Positions 39,961-50,202 of a DNA stretch of 64,000 nt are shown piece after piece. Numbering within the stretch: the stretch's first letter is position 1; each line of letters begins with the position of its first letter. The DNA lies in contig CM032806.1 in the NCBI GenBank assembly GCA_019155185.1, positions 14,223,580 through 14,287,579 of the forward strand. The letters run 5' to 3'. The notes under the pieces were generated by a model. That model was not told where the DNA came from. It saw only the letters and a list, made by a program, of their open reading frames with translations, and made no database searches. Source of the stretch: Beaufortia kweichowensis. Its lineage: Eukaryota; Chordata; Actinopteri; Cypriniformes; Gastromyzontidae. The position numbers were made by a program, and so were the translations under genes.

Positions 39961-41394
39961 AATTGCAGGCTGGCCCTTGCTACCACAGCTTTACAGAGAT
40001 AAAAACTCGATTTCTTTGTTTCTCAGCGGTGCAGTATATCGATAACTTTTAAATCTCATCAAATCTAAATTATATTAAATTGAAATTAGAAATATCCGAT
40101 AGCCATTAATATCTTCTAAAAAGATATTTGATGAAATGTTTTCATGAGATTAACTAAAGAGTATACATATATGTTTTTCATTAGATTCTTCAGCAATGAT
40201 GGTTTTTAAAGGCTCTCCATCTTATTAGTAAATTGCAAGCCTAGTGAGTGCAAATCTTAGCTTTCTTTTGCATTTCTTTACACCATTCCACAGCATTGCA
40301 GAGTTGTACTGTGCTGTACTCGTTTTCTTTGTTTCTTGCAGTATATGTAACTCTTATAACTCTTAAATCTCATCATTTACTGCTAGAACAGATCTTACTG
40401 TGAGGGGCATTAGGTCATCGATTTCTGCATCAGGGCAATCCGTTTGAGAAAGCATATTCTTAAGCGATTGGCGACATCATAACTCCAACATAGCAGAAAT
40501 GTGCTTGAAGAAAGATAAACATGTTTAATTATTATTATTAAGGCGATTAGCCATAACGAGTTTTGCAAGCCTAGTGATTCTTGTTGTTGTTCATTTCTAT
40601 ATCATGTAGCACAGTTTCGTTACAGATTTTCTTTGTAACTTTTGCGGTATATTTTTTAAACCATTTCTTATTATTTTGGCTTGAAATTTCGTTTGTTGGA
40701 AATATTTCTGCTGAATTGCTATAAAAGAGCGTATTGGAGTGATTTCACATTAAAAATAAGAAAGGGGTGGGGTAAAGTTATTTTCCTCTCTGGGATGTGC
40801 GAGATCCAGCTCAGTCTACACACAGGCAAAGGCTGAGTCGTGGAGGCTATACGCATAACTAAATGCAGTTTACCCTATCTCTGACATGTCAGAAATAGTT
40901 CATCCACCTCCTCTGCTGATGGAAGAGGCTGAGGAGAGTCAATATGTACAAAACGTAAAACTATTATATTTTTTGTAAATCCATTTTTGTCAAACTAATT
41001 TATCTACTAATATTTTGGCTAACAGTTAGCTAAATGTATATACATAAAGACTGGACAAACTGAAATATGGACTATTTTTTTATTTTTCAGCATAGACTGA
41101 ACTAGAAATTAAATGTAACAAGTTAACTCAGTCAACCAATAAGCATTGACTGGCTCAGGAGAACCAGGAGCCTAGTAATCGATATCATCGAACAACCAAA
41201 ATCAAATTAATGTTTTCCCGTTGATTTCATTTTATTTAATTTAAGTTGACAGTTTGTACATTTAAAATTAAACAGAATAACTAAAGATTCTTCAGCAATG
41301 ATGCTCATTGCCATGGCCTAGGCCAGGAGGGTGCATCAATGACTTTTAGGGGGCCATTCCTTGGTGAATTTACTTCTTGCGTCACACATTTCTT
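39961..41394. other. Decayed satellite 2 edge and unassigned DNA
   Basis: Fragments of module A (for example around 40219-40370) are mixed with unrelated sequence. From about 40560 to 41390 only scattered phrases of the satellite remain (AAAACGTAAAACTATTATAT near 40958). No gene is seen. The interruption pattern, with short fragments lost or replaced, is similar to that at 21.5-23.7 kb. Confidence 0.6.
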
Positions 41395-42105
41395 GTTTGC
41401 TTATACTCCCTTGCTCTGCAATACATAAATCTTGCTGCTAACTTAGTTTCACACTAACCCAATTTACGTGAGATGGTAACAATAAAAATTAATAATACAC
41501 TTATTATTAACTTAGATTAGACACTAACTTAGATTCACACTAATCCTATGTTAGCAAAAGCAAGAAATAATGAGATTTAAGAGGTTATAAGAGTTACATA
41601 TACTGCACTGCTGAGAAACAAAGAAAACGAGTACAGCACAGTACATCTCTGTAATGTTGTGGTAGCAAATGTAAAGAAATGCAATTTGATTTGCTAACAT
41701 CACTAGGTTTGCAATTTACTAATAAGTTATGGCTTATCGCCTTTAAAATTGCCTGTAGAACATTTTATCTGTCTTCACGCACATCCCAGTGATGACAAAC
41801 TAAGAAGTACAATTTCATGTGCAAAGCACATTATTATGTATTATTATGTGTCTATGACATAATAAATGACTGCAGAGCATAGTTTTTCAATAATTTCATT
41901 TTTAAATGATTATAACCATGAGAGCAGACAACTTAACTTGCAAGACCACCTGAAACTAGTTTTAAGTCTTTGTTCACGCTGCACTGCTTCACAAACACAA
42001 AAATCGCTTGGAAAACATGTTTTTAGGTTATACTTAAAAAGCATTGCTGAGCCCCATCGAAATTAAGTAAAACACATTTTAATAGCAAAAAAGTATAATA
42101 TGACT
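41395..42105 (-). repeat. Inverted copy of satellite 2 at the array edge
   Basis: The reverse complement reads through module B and A phrases in the usual order. The B end (AATTTCGATGGGGCTCAGCA on the minus strand) is near 42060, the module A marker near 41730, and CAGCAGTGCAGTATATGTAA on the minus strand near 41600. It is about one unit long. The open frame at 41866-42066 is the antisense of satellite DNA and not a gene. Confidence 0.9.
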
Positions 42106-43210
42106 ATGTGCATGCTGACTTCATGTGTATCCGCAGATGTTTATAGATGTATTGGTATGATAACTATGAAAAAAAATCCTGCGTGGCGCCTCATAAGCAG
42201 CCACTCATTTTTTTGTGCTGTACTGTACTGGACAAACACCTTAGTCTAGTGTATCTCGCTATTAGCACCTCTGTGAGGTAATCCTGACAAACCTACAGCA
42301 GCTCGTGGCCTTAGTCCTTAGGTCTTTCTTCATTCTTTCTTCAGGAAAGCTCAGGTTCACCCTAACATCTGGAGTTTGAAGTTGCCAAATGAAATTGCTT
42401 CAGGACCATGCTACTAAGGTACCCTGAAAGTAAACTAAGACTATCATGCATTCATTCATGTGATGTGGTTTTGTGGTTGAACAGTATATAACATGTATCG
42501 ATTTGTATTGGTTGTATGCATTGGTTTTTGTGTTTCATTTTGCGTTCACGATGCATTTAAAAGGGTGTCGAAGCTGATTTGTGGTTTATCTCATGTTTTA
42601 CATACAATTCACTCTCAGAATGTTCACAGAGGGGCAGATAACACAATGACGGCCTAGGTTTGGAGGTTGGTTGTTCAATTTCATAATGCAATTAATCAGA
42701 TGTTAATACTGAACCTCTAGTAAGTCTACAAAGGTTTGTAAAGACAATAGGTGTTTGGACACAGACAAAGGGACAGGATATATGTGCCAGTAACAAAGAA
42801 ATTAAAAGATGTTGTTTGATCAGTTGTTTGAGGTCTGGGGAACTGAAGAACAAGTTAGCCATTACCTTTCACACCACAACCACTATAAGCTCAGACTGCT
42901 AACAGAGTACAAGCTATAACTTATTTATATGTTGTACCTTCTTAGTGAGCTCTTTTCATCCAAATGAACTACAGGACTACAGAAATTTATTTCTGTGTCA
43001 CAACCCCCATTTCTTTGTCAACAGGGACCATTTGTCTAAGCGTACTAAGCTGAAAGTGATCAATGGGCACTGCCTGAGATGTTTCTTTAGTACAGTGGGG
43101 GTTAAAGGTTGTCTTCTGATAGGTCAGTTTGATTGTATTAGGTTTGTATTATATGGATATTGTGTTGGTCGCATGGTCAGTACTGTTAATAAACTTTTTA
43201 CTTCCAAATC
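42106..43210 (+). repeat. Spacer 2, copy 2, with unmatched middle part
   Basis: The first 125 bp (42106-42230) match 5615-5725, including TTGGTATGA and CTTATAAGCAGCCA-like phrases. The last part (42780-43185) matches 7380-7808. The interval 42231-42779 is unmatched within the window and shows no gene. The open frame at 42945-43220 lies in the shared segment; its counterpart in copy 1 is interrupted, so I do not call it coding. Confidence 0.7.
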
Positions 43211-44084
43211 TGCAAACTAATTTGGATTTAATGTTAATGTTTTGACACCACCTATAGCAATACAATATATTAACATTATAGCAATGCAAATTCCACATTA
43301 TTTAGCCATATTATTTTAATAACTTAATAAAAAATACACAGTCTTATAACATGCTGTCAGCATTTCTTTATTCATTTCGCCATTGCTACAGCTAGGGTTG
43401 GGTAAAGATACATCAAAATGTATTTTAAAATAAATGACCAAATACCTTAATTTTAATTGTATCAAAATAAACTACAAATACAGCAGCCAAACTATGTATC
43501 ATATTAAACTGCTGTATTTTTGTGTCTTAAAAGTACTTTTACAAGGGAGCATGACATTTCTTCGCAAACCTTCCATCAGACTCTTGATTAAGTAAACAAA
43601 GTTTAATAGCAACAGCTTTTCCCGAGTCATGCAATATATCTGACAAATGCAAGCAGTTAACAGAACAGATATTCACATATCCTTTTGATCTTATAGATGT
43701 AGGTTAGTTTTAAAGTAACCAACAGTTTAATGTTTAACAATTTCAGTCATTGTTTGCAAATGACTCATAATTGTTTCCTAATATAGCAACTTTGTGGCTG
43801 GTTACTTTTATATGGATAAATTATGTAGTTTAGTTTATGCTTGATTTGTTTAAATGTCCATATAGGTTACTAAACTGAAATATTGTGTTGCATTAGTCGA
43901 TCTCAGCAGTGTGTCATGTCATCAAAACAAGGACAAATTTAACATGATAAACACAATACTTTTATTTCAGTGCAAACATTACGTATAAAGTGTTTAGTTT
44001 GGTCTTCCAAGTAAAATACCAACTACTGGAACATATTTCTCTGTAATTACCTTACCACTGTGCGTAAAAAAATCAATGTGTTCT
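43211..44084. other. Unassigned interval, possible short hAT-type relic
   Basis: AT-rich with no gene. At about 43390-43580 the text CTAGGGTTGGGTAAAGATAC followed by ATGTATTTTAAAATAAATG and AACTACAAATACAGCAGCC resembles short non-autonomous hAT elements that are common in vertebrates. This is from memory of the family style, and I could not define termini or a target duplication. Confidence 0.3.
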
Positions 44085-44245
44085 ATATAGTTATGGGTTA
44101 CAGTAAGTGTAACATTTGCGCACTGTAAGTGTCGCCTTGTTCCCCCTTGTTTTGTGTAGTTACGGGGTAAGTGTAACATTTGCGGGCTGTAAATTAAAGT
44201 GGCACCTTGTTCCCCATTGTTCTATGTAGTTATGGGGGTAGGTAA
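44085..44245 (+). repeat. Short tandem repeat, ~75-bp unit, about two copies
   Basis: The phrase AGTTA-GGGT-AGTGTAACATTTGCG...CTGTAA...CACCTTGTTCCCC occurs from about 44088 and again from about 44157, with a partial third copy ending near 44240 (TTCTATGTAGTTATGGGGGT). The small minus-strand frame here is a by-product. Confidence 0.7.
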
Positions 44246-44433
44246 AATAAATGAACACAATCTGAACATTTTCAAATTTTTATTTCATTTTAAACACCAT
44301 TTGAACTTTTCATTTGCTCCGGTGTGCATGTCCTGACTTTGCCAAGGGGTTAATGTTCTTTAAGACCAACATTTAACAACAACTGCCTCAACCAATCAAC
44401 GTTTTTAATGTCATTAAGTCCTCTTCACCTTAC

Positions 44434-44497
44434 CACCTTACCAACGTGAAATACATCCACGAAACTATTAAGTGCTTTATTTCACGTTGGTAAGGTG
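44434..44497. repeat. Perfect 19-bp inverted repeat with 26-bp loop
   Basis: CACCTTACCAACGTGAAAT at 44434-44452 is the exact reverse complement of 44479-44497. It sits about 40 bp before the third satellite 1 block. It could form a hairpin, or be the remains of a fold-back element. No family was recognised. Confidence 0.8.
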
Positions 44498-44534
44498 ATT
44501 AGCATCATTAAGATGATGATGAAAATAAATAGCC

Positions 44535-45226
44535 TTTAGATCATCACACTTTATAAATTCTGTTACATGATGTTGTCTTCAGATCATTGTTTAAATGTTG
44601 AGCTCAAATCATCATCAGTTAAATATTCCGTCATGTGAAGTTGTCTTCAGATCATTGTTTAAATGTTGAGCTCAAGACATCGTCATTTAACTATTCTGTT
44701 ACATCATGTAACACTTTTTTTTATTCTGTTAGATAATGTTGTATTCAGATTATTGTTTTACATGTTAACCTCAAGTCCTCACCCCTTTTACATGATGTTG
44801 TCTTTAGATCATCTATTTAAATGTTGACCTCTTGTCATCATCACTTTTTTTATTCTGTTACATGTTGCTGTCTTCAGATCATCGTTTTAAATGTTGACCT
44901 AAAGTCATCATCACTTTGTTTATTCTGTTACAGGATGTTGTGTTCAGATCATCGTTTTAAATGTTGACCTCAAGTCATCATCACTTTTTATATTCTGTTG
45001 CATGAAGTTGTCTTCAGATCATCTTTAAATGTTGACCAAAGTCATCATCACTTTTTTTATTCTGTTACAGGATGTTGACTTCAGATCATCTTTTTAAATG
45101 TCGACCTCAAGTCAGGTTATCATCATTTAACTATTCTGTTACATGAAGTTGTCTTCAGATCATTGTTTAAATGTTGAACTCAAGTCGTCATCACTTTGTT
45201 TATTTTGTTAAATGATGTTGTCTTCT
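44535..45226 (+). repeat. Satellite 1, block 3, left part
   Basis: About ten 68-bp monomers in the same orientation as blocks 1 and 2, interrupted at 45227 by the Harbinger element in the middle of a monomer (after GATGTTGTCTTC). Confidence 0.93.
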
Positions 45227-45250
45227 GGGCCCCGTTCTTCGTACGTCGCT
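45227..45250 (+). repeat. Harbinger left terminal inverted repeat
   Basis: 24 bp beginning GGGCCCCGTTCTTCGT. It pairs with 47949-47972 with one mismatch (C versus T in the reverse complement at position 18). Confidence 0.93.
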
Positions 45251-45361
45251 AACTCAGTTAGCTGGATTTGATTGTTGTCGATTTCGGCTGATCTTGGATT
45301 GTTTGGTTCTTCGAAGCTCATCCTGGACTTGCCTCTATCTTGAACCTGCTCGGGAGCAGGT

Positions 45362-46087
45362 TTGTTTCATGTAAACAGGATTAGATCGCGGCTTTATAAG
45401 CGGAGGCGGTACGGTAAATCTGTTGCACTTGCAGACATGTCTTGCCCTTTTTTACGGGAGCAACCTGTTGCAGAAGGTGCGAAGATAATTCGCAGAGTTT
45501 TAAGAGAGTTCATCGCGTTTTGCGACACAGACAGGATCCATTAGCACACAGCTATTGTATTCTTTTAGAAAGATATCGTTTTTCACGCGAGGTTCTCATT
45601 TATATTATTAATTTGGTGGAACCTCACATTAAAAGTTCGACTCGTCGGAGTCGGGCTTTAACAGCAGCACAAACTGTGTGCATCGCCTTAAGATTCTTTG
45701 CGTGTGGCACTTTCCTGTACACTATTGGGGATGCGGAGAACTTAAGCAAAAGTGCTGTCTGTCGTGCCATTCGCAAAGTTTACCTGGCGCTCAAGCAAAT
45801 GGCCAGGATCGGTGCATGACTCCAGAATTTTCAGAGAGTCACATTAATATTTTCCTTACCACGTTCAAATAATGTGCACATTATTTGAACGTGTTAAGGA
45901 AAATATTAATGTCAAGCTCCTTGTATTACACACCGATTATGTTCCTAACAGAACTGCATTTTACCATTATACAGGTGATTACGACGGGATCCTGGTTGGT
46001 GCAGCCTGATGACGACCTCCAGCCAGTGCACTTGGATCAACCTAGTGGCAGAGCTGCACGGGACAGGGTTGTGGAAAATCATTTTTG
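45362..46087 (+). pseudogene. HARBI1-like Harbinger transposase, broken and internally deleted
   Basis: In the intact family this is a DDE nuclease that cuts and joins the transposon ends. What remains here is an N-terminal part starting at 45362, in one frame to about 45520 (CPFLREQPV), then in another frame to 45819 (VEPHIKSSTRRSRALTAAQ, ALRFFACGTFLYTIGD, LSKSAVCRAI). A third frame carries HDSRIFRES at 45815-45841, the conserved stretch around one catalytic Asp. Most of the catalytic core between the LALK region and HDSRIF is missing. A palindrome follows, then a short C-terminal tail (QPSGRAARDRVVENHF) ending at 46087. At least two frameshifts plus deletions make it non-functional. Assignment to Harbinger is firm from the residues and from the partner gene and termini. 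Confidence 0.88.
45841..45912. repeat. 72-bp near-perfect palindrome in the transposase remnant
   Basis: Two 36-bp arms meet with no spacer at 45876/45877 (centre GTGCAC) and differ at one position. The palindrome starts directly after the HDSRIFRES codons. It looks like a fold-back duplication of a 36-bp piece of the coding region, as left by template switching, in the place where the core of the gene has been lost. It should extrude as a hairpin. Confidence 0.95.
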
Positions 46088-46108
46088 AGACAAATAAAAT
46101 ATTGTTTA

Positions 46109-46110
<2 letters not shown>

Positions 46111-46154
<44 letters not shown>
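46111..46154. repeat. (AT)22 microsatellite
   Basis: An uninterrupted AT dinucleotide run in the 3' flank of the transposase remnant, probably variable in length between individuals. Confidence 0.95.
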
Positions 46155-46158
<4 letters not shown>

Positions 46159-46259
46159 GCTTGTGTTTTTTTCTCACTTTTTTATTAAAGAGACAGGGCA
46201 AATGTGGATTCAATGACTTTTATTAGTTGTTTTGTGGGGAAAAAAGGGAAAAAAAAGGG

Positions 46260-47783
46260 TCATCTCTTGCCTGCAAGGAGACATTGACATTGTTATAAAA
46301 GGTCAAAAGTGCTGTGTGAAACGTTTTACCCTGAAGTTCCTTTTGCAGCAACTCTATTTCTAGTGCCATTTTCGTCTTGATCGTTGGATCTCAGTCTCCC
46401 CACAGTTTTTGTTTTTTTAGTTTCAAATATTCAATCTTGTGCTGCAGGCTGCGGTTATACAGAGAATGGATGTCACCCTGTGCCATTTGCAAAGAAAATA
46501 TTGAACACCACATGCCACAAAATAAATTGATATGCAACACTGTCCACCTCTGTATCACTTCTCTGTACAGACTCCTGCAACTCATTGCGGTCAAAATTAG
46601 CAAGTACATTAGTAGATAAAGATAAACATATATATATTATTTGGGTGCATTATTTAGGGTGTTTTTGTACTTACAAGTACTTCCTCCAAAGGACACTCAT
46701 CTGAGAGTGTCTCTTCACTGTCCTGTGCAATTAAAATACATGGTATGAGAAAGTCATAGACTGTCTCCACTATTGATATTGATTTCACTATTAAGGGAAA
46801 CTTACTGCACATGCTTCAGCCACCACTTGCATGGGAACAGGCAAAAGTGTGGGTGTGTTATTGAAAACTGCACAAAAAAGTTTGGGTACACAAGGAAAAA
46901 GAAATGTGAAACATTTTCCCATTTACTGAAAGAAGGTTTAACTGCCTTCCGTTCATGTGAACGCAATTCAGCACTACTGAATTTACAGTTGACTGAAAAT
47001 GAGTGTATCGGACCTTTGGATTACACCAAATGCAAGGTAACTACCAATTATTTTACAGTAGCTTGTACAAAGAGAATTAAAAGACTCTTTACCAGTAATG
47101 AAGGTGCTGCTGTGACTGCTTCCTGGCTGTGGGTCTAAGGAAGAGCTGCCCCCAGAGATACCCTGAACATTCAAGGGCCAGCTCTTCTGCCGGGGTGTGA
47201 TGTGGGGGTGCAGGACCACCGCCTGTTTTTTTAGTTCTGCCTTTTTCCTAGTGGCTGACAAGCACATCATTTCATAGTCATTAAACAAAACACATACATA
47301 CATATGTACATACATATATAAATATTTGTCTCCTAATATTTGTAAGCCGCTTTGGATAAAAGCATCAGCTAAATATCTAAATGTAAATGTACATATATAC
47401 ATATAATATTACCATTTTGTAGTATATTCTTGTATTTCACATTTACTTGTTCCCAAGTTCTAGTGGGTCCTGTGGTGGCTCTAACATAATAGATTAACGT
47501 AATTATTAAAAAGAATTGAAGTGTACATATATTGTAATAATTTATGTAAAACATCTAACACACTCACTACTTACGCATTTAATTTGTCAGCAACTTTTTG
47601 CCAGCCCTCTCTCCTGACCTTTGCAGCCTTTGAGGTGTTCCCTGGCGTTTTTATTAACTTTTGGAACTCGCCATAGCCCTCCATCAAGAGTTCTTGCTCT
47701 GCCGGTGAGAAAAAGTGAGCGCGCTCTTTGGCCATTGTAGACAACCAATAGCAGCGTTGTTGATCATTTTTTCTACGATCCAT
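46260..47783 (-). pseudogene. Harbinger Myb/SANT-like DNA-binding protein gene, multi-exon, frameshifted
   Basis: In the family this protein binds the transposon ends and brings the transposase to the nucleus. Exon 1 is 47783-47575, with the helix-rich segment FFSPAEQELLMEGYGEF and EGWQKVADKLN, followed by a GTAAGT donor. Exon 2 is 47480-47413 (TGPTRTWEQVNVKYKNILQ), spliced in frame after an AG acceptor. Exon 3 is 47254-47093, starting after CAG and reading TRKKAELKK. A run of seven A residues, one fewer than needed, then shifts the frame away from the expected GGGPAPPHHTPAEELALE, which is still readable in the next frame. Exon 4 is 46722-46675 (acidic, DSEETLSDECPLEEVL) with GTAAGT. One or two further exons (46610-46380 and beyond) include YNRSLQHKIEYLKLKKQKL, a likely coiled coil, then a TGA. 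Exon calls are inferred from splice motifs. Confidence 0.8.
47320..47395 (-). mobile_element. Fragment of a small dispersed teleost repeat, in the intron
   Basis: The reverse complement reads TACATTTACATTTAGATATT then GCTTTTATCCAAAGCGGCTT, the same family as 48411-48596. The motif TTTATCCAAAGCGACTTAC is very common in fish genomes. It lies between exons 2 and 3 of the Harbinger DNA-binding protein gene. The family name is not certain (a short non-autonomous element). Confidence 0.7.
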
Positions 47784-47948
47784 ACATATCCCCTTTTATA
47801 TCAGCGCATGAACGCGCAATGATCTCAGATAATTCAGTCCAGTCATAGTAATCATCAACAACAAGGGCGTTCGAAGAACCCAATTAGCCAGATAATGATT
47901 AGGCGGATCATATCATCTCAGATGTGTCTTTTGATCTCGGATGTAATA

Positions 47949-47972
47949 AGCGACATACGAAGAACGGGGCCC
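47949..47972 (-). repeat. Harbinger right terminal inverted repeat
   Basis: 24 bp ending ACGAAGAACGGGGCCC, the reverse complement of the left end with one mismatch. Confidence 0.93.
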
Positions 47973-49430
47973 AGATCATAGTTTTAAATGTTGACCTCAA
48001 GTCATTATCACTTTTTTTATTCTGTTACATGATGTTATCTTCAGATCATTGTTTAAATGTTGAGCTCAAGTCATCATCACTTTACTATCCAGGATCTGTT
48101 CAGATCATCGTTTTAAATGTTGACCTCAAGTCATCATCAGTTTACTATTCTGTTACATGATGCTTTCTTCAGATTATTGTTTTAATCATTACTTAACTAT
48201 TGTGTTACATCATGTAACACTTTTTTTTATTCTGTTTGATGATGTTGTCTTTAGATCATTGTTTTAAATGTTGACCGCAAGTCAAATCAACATCACTTTT
48301 AAATGTTGTCATCATACTTTTCCATGATTTTGTCTTCAGATCATCATTTAAACGTTGACCTCAAGTCATCATCACTTTACTATTCTGTTACATGATGTTG
48401 TCTTCAGATTATACATTTACATTTAGGCATTTAGCTGATGCTTTTATCCAAAGCGACTTACAAATATTAGGAGACAATGAAGCGACACATCAAAAGTGGC
48501 AACAATAGTACTAAGAGGTGCTTTCCTAAGTTTACAATGTTTTGCAGTGCTAGATAGGCAGTACTTACCTGTAGAGGAAAGAAAAGAGTTTAGTGTTATC
48601 TTCAGATCATCCTTTGAATGTTGACCTCAAGTCATCATCACTTTACTATTCTGTTACACGATGTTGTCTTCAGATCATCGTTTTAAATGTTGATCTCAAG
48701 TTATCATCACTTTATTATTCTGTTAAATGATGTTGTCTTCAGATCGTTTTAAATGTTGCGTTGTAGTCATCATCACTTTAATATTCTATTACATGGTGTT
48801 GTGTTCAGATCATCGTTTAAAATGTTGGCCAAAGTCATCATCATTTTTTTATTCTGTTACACGATGTTGTCTTCAGATCATCGTTTTAAATGTTGAACTC
48901 AAGTCATCATCACTGTACTATCCTGTTACATGATGTTGCCTTCAGGTCAACGTTTTAAATGTTGACCTCAAGGCATCATCTCTTAACTATTCTGTTACAT
49001 CATGTGACACTTTTTTTCATTCTGTTAGATTATGTTGTATCAGATCAACGTTAAAAATATTGACCAAAGTCATCATCACTTTTTTTTACTGTTACATGAT
49101 GTTGTCTTCAGATCATAGTTTAAATGTTGACCTCAAGTCATCATCACTTTACTATTCTGTTACATGATGTTGTCTTCAGATCATAGTTTAAATGTTGACC
49201 TCAAGTCATCATCACTGTTATATAATGTTGTCTTCAGATCATTGTTTTAAATGTTGACTCAAGTCATGTCATCATCACTTTATTATACTTTTACATGATG
49301 TTGTCTTCAGATCATCATTTTAAATGTTGATCTCAAGTCATCACTTTATTATTCTGTTAAATGTTGTCTTCAGATTATCGTTTAAATGTTGACCTCAAGT
49401 CATCATCACTTTATAAATTCTGTTCCGTGA
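47973..49430 (+). repeat. Satellite 1, block 3, right part
   Basis: Continuation of the 68-bp array in the same phase and orientation as the part left of the Harbinger element, interrupted once by a small dispersed repeat (48411-48596). The last monomer runs into single-copy sequence near 49430. Open frames at 47924 and 48727 are repeat by-products. Confidence 0.93.
48411..48596 (+). mobile_element. Small dispersed teleost repeat inserted in satellite 1
   Basis: About 186 bp beginning ATACATTTACATTTAGGC, then GCTTTTATCCAAAGCGACTT, then unrelated sequence ending near AAGAGTTTAGTG. Satellite 1 flanks it on both sides (CTTCAGATTA and TTATCTTCAGATCATCC). A second fragment lies at 47320-47395 in the opposite orientation. 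No coding capacity. Confidence 0.75.
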
Positions 49431-49618
49431 CATTGGGGTATATATATGCCTCTTTGTTAAGGTGATCTGTTCTTTCCTATTATTCCATTTGTCAAGTCTA
49501 CAATGTGTAATTCTGAGATTGATATTTTGATGTAATTTTAGCTTATGTTTTAACCTAGTTCTTTGTTTTCCTTTGCCTTTTAGGTTTTGTACCAAAGATG
49601 GATGAGTTCATATGGATA
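49431..49618. other. Unique interval between satellite 1 and the LTR element
   Basis: AT-rich, no repeat or gene recognised. The small minus-strand frame at 49395-49595 spans the satellite edge and has no domain. Confidence 0.5.
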
Positions 49619-49623
49619 ACTGC

Positions 49624-49844
49624 TGTTAGGGGTCAAGGGAGGAGACAAAGTCAGAGCTGGTAAGTTTATCAGGTTTTACTGAAGTAGATGCAACACGCCG
49701 TCCACCAGACAGCGCAAACAGAGGCAAAAACACAGTACAGGTAAATATCCAAACACTGAGCGAAGCAAAAACAGGTAATCATCCACAAACTGGAGCGCAT
49801 GCAAAAATAGGCGAGCATTCAAAAACAGGTAGGTATCAAAAAAC
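49624..49844 (-). repeat. LTR element A, distal part of the split (3') LTR
   Basis: Matches 57512-57732 closely. It stops at TATCAAAAAAC, where the DIRS element begins. The rest of this LTR is at 56701-56983. Confidence 0.88.
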
Positions 49845-50202
49845 GTCTCAGGTTACGACTGTAACCTTTGTTCCCTAAGAGGGAACGAGACGCTGCGTCT
49901 CCCTGCCATACTCCCTGCATCCCTGGGCGCAGCTTCAGCACTATACGCTGAATGTGTGTGCGTCCCAAGGTCCTTTTATAGCTTTCTGGTCCTGACGTCA
50001 CCCGCCTGTGACGTTCAGTCTAGCCATTCGGCAATTTTACACACGTGCTTCAGATGCAGTCACGCAAAGGCGTTCCCATAGCGTCAAACGCTGACGCAGC
50101 GTCTCGTTCCCTCTTAGGGAACAAAGGTTACAGTCGTAACCTGAGACGTTCCCTGTAAAGGGAACTCAACGCTGCGTCAGCGTTTGACGCTATGGGAACG
50201 AG
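49845..50202 (-). repeat. DIRS terminal repeat and internal complementary region
   Basis: 49845-49899 (GTCTCAGGTTACGACTGTAA...) is repeated in reverse at 50094-50148. The stretch with CGTTCCCATAGCGTCAAACG near 50070 is reversed at about 50180-50202. The section 49948-50099 also matches 56530-56681 directly. This mixture of inverted and direct copies is the DIRS end structure used to make a circular DNA intermediate. Confidence 0.85.

Larger units (their letters stand above)
45227..47972 (+). mobile_element. PIF/Harbinger DNA transposon (defective)
   Basis: A 2746-bp element with 24-bp terminal inverted repeats (one mismatch) starting GGGCCCCGTTCTTCGT. It carries the two genes typical of vertebrate Harbinger elements in divergent arrangement: a HARBI1-like nuclease on the plus strand and a Myb/SANT-like DNA-binding protein on the minus strand. 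Both are broken. It is inserted inside a single satellite 1 monomer: GATGTTGTCTTC on the left and AGATCATAGTTTTAAATG on the right rejoin to a normal unit. A clean 3-bp target duplication is not visible (TCT left, AGA right), so the exact junction base is uncertain. It also contains a (TA)n run and a small dispersed repeat. Confidence 0.92.

Noticed and set aside
46773..47138. 121-codon plus-strand frame inside the Harbinger element
   Set aside because: It is the antisense of predicted exon 3 and introns of the Myb/SANT-like gene and has no domain.
49845..50160. LTR or MITE interpretation of the inverted repeats near 49.9-50.2 kb
   Set aside because: The mix of inverted and direct copies, the lack of target duplication and the adjacent tyrosine-recombinase fragment fit DIRS ends better.
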